From: Achatina immaculata
Lineage: Eukaryota > Mollusca > Gastropoda > Stylommatophora > Achatinidae
Direction of reading: 5' to 3'
Assembly (NCBI GenBank): GCA_009760885.1
Contig: CM019701.1
Span: forward strand, 38,057,197-38,121,196
DNA: 64,000 nucleotides
Shown here: positions 54,245 to 64,000 of the stretch, in pieces
Layout: every line of letters begins with the position of its first letter
Position numbering within the stretch: the first letter of the stretch is position 1
The notes under the pieces: model-generated
Databases searched by the model: none
What the model saw: only the letters and a program-made list of their open reading frames with translations
Told to the model about the DNA's origin: nothing
Position numbers and translations under genes: made by a program

Positions 54245-54510
54245 TGTATTTGCAACAGTTTAAATTCGACCAAATTCCTCTTTAAATTCGACCAAATTCC
54301 TGTTTAAATTAGACCAAATTCCTGTTCAGATTCGTCCAAATTCCTGTTTAAATTCTCCCAAATTCCTTTTTAAATTCTACAAAATTCCTATTTAAATTCT
54401 ATCAAATTCATGTTTAAATTCTCCCAAATTCCTATTTAAATTCTACAAAATTCCTATTTAAATTCTATCAAATTCATGTTTAAATTCTCCCAAATTCCTG
54501 TACACTACGG
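54245..54510. repeat. ~23-bp minisatellite
   Basis: About 11 units of TTTAAATTCTCCCAAATTCC with TG or TA ends. The right edge (TACACTACGGATC) is shared with 59142-59156. Confidence 0.92.
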
Positions 54511-54795
54511 ATCAGTATAGAATCTCCAGTCAGAGGGTTTCGCAACTTTTTTTTTTCGGGCTACCGCCCATTTGCCTTCTAGACGACATCCTTTGCGCCC
54601 TCGCAAGCTTTCTTCCCTTAGTTCATTCTGACGCCCCTGTCGCTTACTTTTCCTTAATTGCCCCATAGATCTTCCCACCTCCCACAGAGGGACGGTGACG
54701 CCAATTTTCGGAAGCACTGATATAAATTTATTACAGAAAATAATGACATTGCGTAAAGGTAGACATGTTCCATGCCTTCGGGTAAATGTAAGGAA

Positions 54796-55066
54796 TATTG
54801 TGTTGGTGGTGATATTTTCCTCGATCTGTCGACCCATCAGAAGACCTACTGGTCGTTACTATGCCCTCATATTTTCCTTCATCTGTCGACCCATTAGAAA
54901 ATAAAGACGGCCGTGACCAGGCCAGGTCGCCCATCCTTTCTCGGTCGTATGAGGAGGCAGGTACCTATTTCTACAGGTAGATTGACTGGGGCGTCTCTCC
55001 TGCTAGAATCCACCCTTTGCTAAGAGAGAAGAGCACACTGGTCACTTGGCTATTCCGACATGATCA
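54796..55066 (-). mobile_element. SINE S2 copy, degenerate
   Basis: Minus strand: a decayed tRNA-like head (AAGTGACCAGTGTGCTCTTC), then CCTGTAGAAATAGGTACCTG and two tandem ends of ATGGGTCGACAGATGAAGG type. Confidence 0.75.
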
Positions 55067-55420
55067 ACGTGTATTTCTATCTTAGATAGATCTTTGAGCG
55101 TCACTGTTTTCATTATTCTAGCCATCACTGTTATCAGTATTCTAGCCATCACTGTTATCAACATTATTGTAATATTAAGAAGTCGTCTTGGCCAGAGGCG
55201 TGTAAGGACAGTGAAAGAAGCATCATCTAATCCAGTGCTCCTCTACCTTTTTTAACGTTGGGCCTTCTTTCTGGTCTGATAAACAGTTGTGGACCACCTT
55301 TGTGGCCTGAGAACAGTCGTGAGCCTCCTTCTGGCATGAGAACAATTGTGGACCTTTTATTAAAAATAAAACAATAAATAGAACTCAGATTATGTTAAGA
55401 TTTTTTTAATGGGCCAGTCT
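55067..55420. other. Small repeats only
   Basis: TATTCTAGCCATCACTGTTA twice near 55110-55160 and a loose CCTTCTGGCATGAGAACA repeat at 55260-55350. No gene. Confidence 0.4.
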
Positions 55421-55426
55421 GTATGC

Positions 55427-55800
55427 TAAAGTAAGAGAACACAGTTTTATAGGATTAGACGTGGAAAAAATCGTAGACAAAGCACTTTAGTGAGACATGA
55501 GAAAAAAGAAAAATCACAAGAGAATTACATGGGATTCGAACACGGACTCCGGTAGGACGAGCAGCCGTCTAGCCACGAGAGAACAGCGCACTATCGACTT
55601 GGCCAACTAGCACCCCCCCCCCAAAAAAAAAGGTGTTTTATTGACATAGTCTTTAGTAACTGTTCAGTAGACACGAGGGATCGTGACACCCAGAAAGAAA
55701 CGAGGTCGTGACACATAAATTCCGTAGCTTAGATTCAATCTCTCTAGCAGGTACCAACTTTTTAGACAAACATACACACGGTCTCCTGCCATGTCTGGTG
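55427..55800 (-). mobile_element. SINE S1 copy with upstream block
   Basis: S1 body and head at 55427-55610, with A box TGGCTAGACGG and B-box region TGTTCGAATCCC. The C tract at 55612-55622 separates it from the block GTTGGTACCTGC ... ACGACCTCGTTTC at 55660-55800, which is also present at 17702-17830 in the same relative order. Confidence 0.85.
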
Positions 55801-55907
55801 CAAACATGAACAACAATAACAGACGAACGAATACTTATTACATGAAGTTAGTTTCAGGTATAGTTTTAAGGAACAATTTTTTATAAATAGGAAACTATGA
55901 GGCTTTG

Positions 55908-56062
55908 GTACGGTAAAGTATGAGAACACAGTTTTGTATGATTAGACCTCGAAAAAATCGTAGACAAAGCACTTTAGTGAGACGTGAGAGAAAGAAAAAT
56001 CACAAGAGAATTACCTGGGATTCGAACACGGACTCCGGTAGGACGAGCAGCCGTCTAGCCAC
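55908..56062 (-). mobile_element. SINE S1 copy, 5'-truncated
   Basis: Nearly identical to 55427-55590, but it stops inside the A-box region at GGCTAG. It lies 300 bp from its sister in the same orientation. Confidence 0.88.
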
Positions 56063-56412
56063 GTATGCCGATCCGTGGATCCCCAATCTAGCCTTCCCTG
56101 GACACCATGGGGATCCGTAGATCCCACTCTAAGAACCAAAGACATGATCAGACTGTGCACTTGTTTCACTACTCTGCTGCACCATTATCAAGTTCCGCCT
56201 GAAATATTCGTCTCCACGCGTACTGGATCTGGTTTCTTTCTCCTCGTTAAAGTCCAGTAAATTGCCTGTTCAAATCGACTTTCTCTCCCATGAGCTGTGT
56301 CACGGTATACGAGTGCCCTGTATCTTCTCTGTTTCATTTCGAAGTTTGTGCCTAGTAAACTCATGGGCTTCTGTGCTCTCTTCTTGGCATCACCGTGGAG
56401 TTTACATGATAC
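56063..56412. other. Nothing recognised
   Basis: A small direct repeat (GGATCCC, GGGGATCC around 56066-56125) and no gene. Confidence 0.35.
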
Positions 56413-56425
56413 TGTCCTAAACTAA

Positions 56426-56689
56426 GCACATAAATGCCTTTGAATGTAAACTTAAATATTTTGGCCACATTAAACGTCATGATAATTTAGAGAAGACCGT
56501 ATTGGAAGGATACATAATGGGAAAAAGAAAAAGAGGAAGACCGAAACGAAGATGGCTGCAAGACATCGTTGATGATCTGGAAATGGATGCAGCAGCAGCA
56601 GGCCTTCTTGCTCACAACCGAGAGGCCTACAGGAGTGCTGTTTGGGAGGCAAAGTTCCGCAAGGGACATGCAAAGGAATGAAAATGAAA
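56426..56689 (+). mobile_element. RTE family R1 copy with internal deletion, 13-bp TSD
   Basis: TGTCCTAAACTAA at 56413-56425 and 56690-56702 is a perfect target-site duplication. The 264-bp element reads HINAFEC, then jumps directly to [13 protein letters not shown] and stays open through [36 protein letters not shown]. The segment encoding TQKRTN to LVKRI is missing. Confidence 0.93.
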
Positions 56690-56911
56690 TGTCCTAAACT
56701 AAAAATCTTTGACCTTTCTGATTTCTTTTCAGTTTGTATTATATCTGTGTCTAATGTATACATTGGGGATTTTATGTGGGACTCAGCCATACGGTGGAGA
56801 GAACGTAGAGGACACCGAACGTACTGAACGTTTCGCAATGTTCGTAGTTAAACGCTGGATTTCAGTGTGACTACACGTATGCCAAAGATGAAAGGCATCT
56901 TGTTATCTGCC

Positions 56912-56958
56912 TAATATGTCGACAGATCAAGGAAAATACGGGGACGTGGTGATTACCA
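56912..56958 (+). mobile_element. SINE S2 3' end fragment
   Basis: ATGTCGACAGATCAAGGAAA, ATACGGGGACGTGGTGA match the end of S2, followed at once by a (CTT)n tract. Confidence 0.7.
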
Positions 56959-57330
56959 ATCTTCTTCTTCTTCTTCTTCTTCACCATCTCCCTCTCCCTC
57001 TTCATCCATCTCCTCCGCCTCTCCTCCTCTTATTCTTCTCCGCCCTTTCTTCACCCTCTCCCTCTTCCTCTACCTTTTCCTCTTCCTCCTCCTCTCCTCC
57101 TCTTCTTCTTCTTCTCCTTCTGCTTCTTCACCGTCTTCATCTCCCTCTTCTTTTATCTTTACCTTTCCCTCTTCTTCTCCTTCCTCCTCCTCTTCCTATT
57201 TCCTCTTCCTCCTTCTCCTTCGTCTTCATCTCCCTCTTCTTTTATCTTTACCTTTCCCTCTTCTTCTCCTTCCTCCTCCTCTTCCTATTTCCTCTTCCTC
57301 CTTCTCCTTTTCTTCTGCTTCTTTATCATT
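56958..57330. repeat. (CTT)/(CCT)-rich tract with ~92-bp duplication
   Basis: Pyrimidine-rich throughout. A block starting CATCTCCCTCTTCTTTTATC near 57137 recurs near 57229. Open frames through it have no meaning. Confidence 0.93.
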
Positions 57331-57830
57331 GGAGTAGCGGGTTGGTGTTCTTCGCAAACAATGCGGTTAAGATGTTGAGCCACAAAATCGTATCGGATTG
57401 AGAGCGGGTTACAACCGCTATTTGTTCAGCCCCTGCGTGGAACTAAAATAGCAGGGGATGTGCAGTACTTCTTCAGCAGGTTCCACCATCACTGGCTCAC
57501 AACAATATAAGACTCATTAGCCAGGTTAGGCCTATTACTGGGGGTACCAGCGGAGAGACAGGGTGGGGGGAGGGTCTTGGTCAACTATCCTCGCCGACCC
57601 TGACTCTGACGTGTTAGCTATGGGTCGCTGACTCTGACGTGTTAGATATGGGTCCCTGACTCTGACATGTTAGCTACGGGTCGCTGACTCTGACATGTTA
57701 GCTATGGGTCGCTGACTCTGACATGTTAGCTATGGGTCGCTGACTCTGACATGTTAGCTATGGGTACCTGACTCTAACATATTAGCTATGGGTCGCTGAC
57801 TGTCAGATCTGACAGCGTCTCCACTCCCAG
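57330..57830 (-). mobile_element. Family B repeat with expanded 28-bp module
   Basis: The body is diverged (TTCGCAAACAATGCGGTTAA, CGTATCGGATTGAGAGCGGG). At 57596-57800 the 5' module has expanded to seven units of TGACTCTGACATGTTAGCTA, TGGGTCGC. The copy ends GTCAGATCTGACAGCGTC. Confidence 0.9.
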
Positions 57831-57946
57831 CTACTTCCAGGAGGAGGGTGGCTAGTTGGGGGAAGGGTTGGTGAAATAGGAGATTGATCATTTATCAAAT
57901 GAAATGAGCAGAAATACTTCAGAGGTAAGCAAATATTAAAACCAGT

Positions 57947-58830
<884 letters not shown>

Positions 58831-58839
58831 ATCAAATAC

Positions 58840-60800
58840 CGTAGATGCTGTGACTATTCTATAAGCACGCAGTGCACAGCAGAGTGTTCCATGTAAGTGT
58901 AGCATCTACTAACAAGGCAATAAATGCGATACAAGTCGCACAAATAAACGAATGAACATACCAGTATTGGTAAATGAGGCATCTTGAAGTTGCTAAGGAA
59001 TAATATTTTTTTATATGTCTGTTCATCTCTTTTTCCTTGAATCTCAGTTTTAAAAGTATTGCCCAGGATTGTTTTAAAAGTATTGCCCAATATTGTTTTA
59101 AAAGAATCTAGAAAATTCGAAAAACCAGACAGACCAAATTCCTGTGCACTACGGATCTTATGACATTTTAGTGTAACAAACAGTTTAGCTATAATCAGGC
59201 AGGAAAATTAATAACTGAAAATGTAATGAATTTTACATAAAAAATTATGTAAGCTTTGTTGAGCACCAACATTTCTCTTATCACGGCATCTTTCATAAAG
59301 ACTTTCTTGTCTCCTAATTATTCTCCACGGGTAGCTTAACCTCACCTGGAACCTGGCAAAAGACATTTTTCTGTTTGTTTTTTTTTCCACATTCTCGAGC
59401 TACTTAAGATTCATGCCCCAGTGATCTTTCTCCATGGGTTTTGCTAGAAAATTCGAACATTATACTCTACATTTTTGAACATTATAAAGGACACGCTCCC
59501 TTAAACAAGTTCCCAACTACCCTTGGCCAATAAAAGTCACATTTACCTCCCCTGAAACAAAATTATTGCTTCTACAACCCCACTTGCAATCATTTTCTAT
59601 ATGATTCATTTAACTTCCAAAATTAAAATTATACGATTTCTAAACGAATAGCGAACGTGAGTAAGTTTACACATACATAAACCTTTGCACTACTTTCCTT
59701 GTCCGACTTCGGCCCACAGGTCTAGAGACCGACTGACAAACGGACTCCAGAAAATTATAGTGTTTATTTAGTTGTAACACGTCACATTATGACGGGAGAA
59801 AATGAGTTATGAATTTTATTTAAAATCCTGCAAGCTTTATTTAATTAAAAATCTTAAAGATTTGTTCTTAAAAAAAATTCCAACTTAAAACATTCAATGA
59901 TTACTTTAATAATGCTGTTTTAACTTAAGTTTGGCTAAAATGTGTAATCGCTGATGTATTACTTCCATGGATGATTATTACCTGTAGTAATATGCTAGTT
60001 ATTTCAAGGGGATATAAACCTTTTTTAACAACGCATTATTTGCTTTATTTGACTTGACTTGCTTTTTATGGCCAAATAGAAGTCTTTCAAGCAGCGTACA
60101 AATATTAATGATATCTAACTAATAATTACGAGCCCTGTCAAGAAGTAACCGCAAATCAAGGGATGTAAGCAGTGAAAATATACGAATACTTCTTTGCGAG
60201 TCTTCGAGTTTTCTCTCATTTTTGGTTACTGTTTGACCCGCCCTCGCATTTTACATCCAAATTAGAGATTTGAATTTTTTTTTTCAGGTATCTATGATTT
60301 CAACGCCAGCATGAAAGGTTTGGCAGTGTGGCACGAAAGGTTTGGCAGTTTGAACGAACTGGACTGTAACATAGATTAATGATACCTTCTGCTATTTAAC
60401 TCATATACGCCCATACGCCCCCGCACCCAAACAAAACCAAAAAAAAAAAAAAACCGCTAGAAGCCGTAGCAACAGTGGATGCCAGATATCATGTACAAAA
60501 CAAGAAGAAGCTGCATCTACACTCGGCACAACCCGGTCCCACAACAAGGCTGATAAGAATCAATGGGCAACCCACCAGGTGTTTTTTGTAAACACAGCCT
60601 TTAAAAAAACATATTGGTTTAAAGTTTTCACGCAGCATCTACAATCAAAATTTGATGTAGTTTCTCTAAAGAATCTGGCATCCTTATTTTGTTTATCTCC
60701 AGCATCTTGCCTTTCTTATTTCTCTTTTCCTTCTGACTTTCTTATCAGATTGCAATCTTATTTTTCTGTTGCCTAAAAAGCATAAAAAGAATATTACACA
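58840..60800. other. No recognisable gene
   Basis: AT-rich. A duplicated TTTTAAAAGTATTGCCCA lies at 59048-59090. At 59131-59157 a single unit of the 54.2-kb minisatellite with its right flank is present. Open frames are short and match nothing known. Confidence 0.4.
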
Positions 60801-60814
60801 CACATATATAAAGG

Positions 60815-61069
60815 GAAAGGTAGTCCCATAGCAAATGCCATAGGGGATAAAGCATTATAGACTTCACTATGCTGGGCCATCAGTGTATTAGGTAGGATGG
60901 CCAATTCCTTTCCTCGCTGCCTTTCCTTCCCAGATTTTCTCTGGCACCCATTTTACGAAGCTGAGTCGACCTCGTGGCAGTACTGGTCAAGAAAAAAAGC
61001 TGGGGATTCGAACCCTCAACCATTCTGTTGCTAGACGAGTGCTTTAACCACTACGCTAGCCAGTCACTC

Positions 61070-61072
<3 letters not shown>
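60815..61072 (-). mobile_element. SINE S2 copy with intact Pol III boxes
   Basis: Minus strand: TAGCGTAGTGG (A box) and GGGTTCGAATCCCC (perfect B box) about 40 nt apart, CAGCTTCGTAAAATGGGTGC in the body, and a diverged end. It abuts the (TA)n tract. Confidence 0.87.
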
Positions 61073-61076
<4 letters not shown>

Positions 61077-61126
<50 letters not shown>

Positions 61127-63128
61127 TAGCTGATTACCCGGCGTTGCTCTAGAATTTATTAATTATTAATACTGCGTAGTGGATTTGAGATCTCCATGTT
61201 TCTCCAACGGACAACCTTATGTTGCTTGCTCAGGGGGGAATAGGGTGGGTTTCGCCCAAGAAATTATTTATTCTTGCTCCTGGGGGTGAAACTAAAAATG
61301 CTGTATATAATAAAGTTTTGAGTTAAATTAATATTATAGTGAACGTGTAAAAGACTTTACTCTATAATGTGTGGACTGCCCCTATAATTTGTTGATCGTG
61401 ATTGAGAACACAAGTCTCATTGGAAATTGCAATCTCTTAAAATTAAAAGAGAGATCCGTCGGAATGAGTGAGATAAAAACTGCTTCACCCTCTCTCTGCT
61501 CTATTAAGATAGTCGCTTCAACTACATTGCCCAGGATCCTCTTTACACACAGCCTTGTGCCGTTGCTATGTTCTGGCGGGTCGAGGTATGTAGTAGAATA
61601 ATTGGAGGACCCACCCTAATTTTCACCCCCTCTCACCCCCATGTGGATGGGGCTGAACTTGGAAGTAAACGGCATCGGGAATGTCACTACTCATCTTAGC
61701 GACCCTGAAAACTAAGGACTCGACACTAATATCGGTCTTCTTCTTCTTCTTCGTTCGCTTCTACCACCAAAACCGCACTGTGATCCTACTGAATTTACGC
61801 CTGTGGTCCTTGTTAAGTCCTGCGGTCCCCCGCACGAGATCCCTGAGAGGACCACAAGAGGTTCAGAGTATCGTAGGGCTTGAGCCTGTATTCTTGGTGG
61901 GTCTCAGAAGCGGGATTGCGTGACACCGTGGTTTTCGTTGCACCAGTTTAGTCTAGAGTTGGACTTTCTCACCGGAAGATCTCGACGTGTTTTGGATATC
62001 AGTATATCCCCACTGGGTGAGAGGTGTTAGCCCACCTAGGCCAGAGTTGGACTTTCTCACCGGAAAACCTCGACGTGTTTTGAGATACCCATGTATCAAC
62101 CCCGGGTGAGAGGTGGTTGCCCATCCAGTCCAGTGTTTGACTTTCTCACCGGAAAACGTCAGTGCGATTAGGATACGCATACATCCCCGCTGTGTGAGAG
62201 GTGGTTGCCTATCTAGGCTTCCCTGGTCAGTGTCTCCGACTTCTAGAGCAGAGGTGCCGTGACATGCGTAGCCATCAAGTTTCACCTCTGGTATATGCCG
62301 GTTTAGAGCAGAGGCGCCGTGTTATGTGTAGCTCTCGCAGCGATACTACTGGACATACCGATTAAACTTCACTTTATCCTTTTCCTTCACCTTTTCACAT
62401 CGGTGCCGCACATCAACCCTTACTTCTTTTCCGCAGTGTCTTCCTTGACCGGGAGGAGCTTCACTTCACGCGCGGCATCCGAAGAGTCTAAACAGCAGTG
62501 TCTTAACCTCTAGGTTAAGCCGGTTCAGGCATTTCACCCGATATGAGTTCACTTAGGACGTGGCCGACCTCAAGACTAGAGGTGCCGTGATTTAACTTTT
62601 GCTTCGTTTTATCCTTTCTACCATCTTTTCCGCAGTGGTGCCACGCGGCAACCCCATTTGCACCTTTCTGCATTGTCCGGGAGGAGCACCGCTCCACGCA
62701 CGGCAGATGAAGAATCTCGCCAACAGCGGTAGATGAGCTACCAAACGTCCCACTCATCTACCCTAAGCGTCTGGTTTTCAGGCGCCACATATTCGTCTTC
62801 GCCCCTTCTCTTGTCAGTTTAAACAGTTCTACCACGGGAAGGCCAAGAGCTGGACTTGACTGCCAGAGGCTGTTTGAGACGCATGCCGCTGGAGTGGAGA
62901 TCGAATTCTCCACCCCACCTCAGGCTATGACAGTTCTTAGAACCACTAATATCGGTCGTTTTCGAATATTTTTAAATATTACCCCATCCCATTCTAGGGC
63001 ATCCTAAGGGTACTAGGGGTGTCTTACCCCGCAATACTTTTATCCAAATTGTAAGTCATATGTGTACCAAGTTTGGTTGAAACTGCTCCAGGCGCTCCAG
63101 AGTTGTGCTGGAATATACATACACACGT

Positions 63129-63165
<37 letters not shown>
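61077..63165. mobile_element. Non-autonomous element bounded by (AT)n tracts
   Basis: (TA)n at 61077-61122 is followed by CACTAGCTGATTACCCGGCG. (AT)n at 63132-63165 is preceded by GGTTGAAACTGCTCC, AGAGTTGTGCTGGAATATAC and ACATACACACGTCC. Without the nested 1.2-kb family E insertion the body is about 770 bp. No open frame of known type is present. Such microsatellite-bounded repeats occur in many invertebrates; the exact class is not known to me. Confidence 0.65.
61738..62943 (-). mobile_element. Family E retroposon, long copy with 14-bp TSD
   Basis: CACTAATATCGGTC at 61724-61737 and again at 62944-62957 is a perfect target-site duplication, so both ends are defined. Read on the minus strand, the 1,206-bp element starts GGTTCTAAGAACTGTCATAG. 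It continues through two diverged ~300-bp halves that share GGTGCC, CGGGAGGAGC and AAAGGATAAA-type blocks, then three ~88-bp modules (62215-61955), and ends GGTGGTAGAAGCGAACGAAG with a (GAA)n tail. It has no reverse transcriptase and no tRNA boxes that I can see, so it is a non-autonomous retroposon of unknown class. Confidence 0.85.
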
Positions 63166-63166
<1 letters not shown>

Positions 63167-64000
63167 CAAACATTGCTGAGTGCTACTGAAATTCGATTAC
63201 GGAGTAGAAAGATGAAGGATTTAGTTTTCGAAATAGCTAAAATTTCCATTCAGGCCAGTGGGGAAAAGAAACGGAAGTTCTCAGATAGCATCTCATGAGA
63301 AGATAACCTGAAAATATCTAAATAAATAAATTAAAAATAATAATAATAATCATAGGAAAATAAACGCGGGAGATCGAGAGCATACTTTGGAAAAGCACAC
63401 CAAGTGGCACAAGATAATAAAAGAACATAATTTTAATTACACATACCACATACAGAGCAACAAGATCATCTGTATATAAATCGGTACGGCGTATATCGGC
63501 ACGGCATGTAATAAAAGAATGGTTAACACAATGTTGATTTACCGTATCCTTTTACTATGGCAGCGTACAATCTTTCTAGTATTGCTACTTTCTATTCCGT
63601 ATCAGTTTATTTCCTTACACTTTTCTAACATCCTGTCTTTCGTCAGTCAGGAAATTGCTATTATTCCATTCAAAACCCTGAAACTTTGTTCTTTCTCACA
63701 CATGTATTATCTTTCAACACAACCTGATTTTGGAGGCTGTCAATACAAGTGTCTGAACGGAAGGCCAAGACGTACACATAAACTTTCATCAATAAACTAA
63801 TTGTGTTATCTCCTTTCTTTATCTAAACTGGAAATCCCAGACTGTCAGCACACAACAACCTTAGTCTCAGCAAACCCTGACGCAAATAAAAACAACGGAG
63901 TTTTTTTTTTAAGCTTGTAGAAAATGATGGGATTTCTAACCGTGAAATGGGAAGTCGAAGCCCGGACGTTTGGAATTGAAGGTATTCATGAACAGGTGAG
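63166..64000. other. Nothing recognised
   Basis: AT-rich to the window edge. The 93-codon open frame at 63519-63800 has no known domain. Confidence 0.4.

Overview
The window looks like animal nuclear DNA. It has one spliced, complete-looking Ras-superfamily gene with GT/AG introns, several lineages of RTE-like and CR1-like non-LTR retrotransposon remnants, two mariner elements, two tRNA-derived SINE families and a very high load of minisatellites. The mix of RTE-like tails, tRNA SINEs and microsatellite-tailed retroposons fits a lophotrochozoan, probably a mollusc. That placement is inference; nothing here fixes the species.

Only one host gene could be assembled with confidence. It is a 230-residue RERG/RASL11-type small GTPase on the minus strand, with four coding exons at 18774-18675, 13277-13221, 8782-8706 and 7069-6611. 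The exon phases join without a frame break and all the G motifs are present. Its introns hold a 2.4-kb RTE remnant, two mariners, an unclassified retroposon, a SINE and several minisatellites.

Layout. 0-6.5 kb: RTE 3' fragments, a duplicated minisatellite locus, a 60-bp array and CT microsatellites. 6.6-18.8 kb: the GTPase gene with its transposon-filled introns. 19-30 kb: copies of a repeat called family B here, CR1-like 3' ends with (CT)n tails, and small arrays. 30-39 kb: arrays of 51, 42, 46, 39 and 21 bp plus CT tracts. 39-41.5 kb: sequence without recognisable features. 41.5-45.5 kb: a 35-bp satellite of about 113 units with a 1,819-bp internal duplication. 46.2-48.6 kb: a 43/44-bp satellite. 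48.9-57.8 kb: RTE fragments, SINEs and family B. 57.9-58.8 kb: an imperfect inverted repeat around a (GATA)n tract. 60.8-63.2 kb: a SINE and an (AT)n-bounded element that carries a nested 1.2-kb retroposon with a 14-bp target-site duplication.

The strongest unexplained items are the retroposon family called E here (two copies, an internal ~88-bp hairpin-forming tandem module, a GAA tail), family B (at least eight copies, a tandem module that varies in number, an ACAAG tail), the higher-order satellite at 41.5 kb, the GATA-centred inverted repeat, and the repeated pattern of transposons sitting inside minisatellite arrays. Family letters are labels used only in this annotation.
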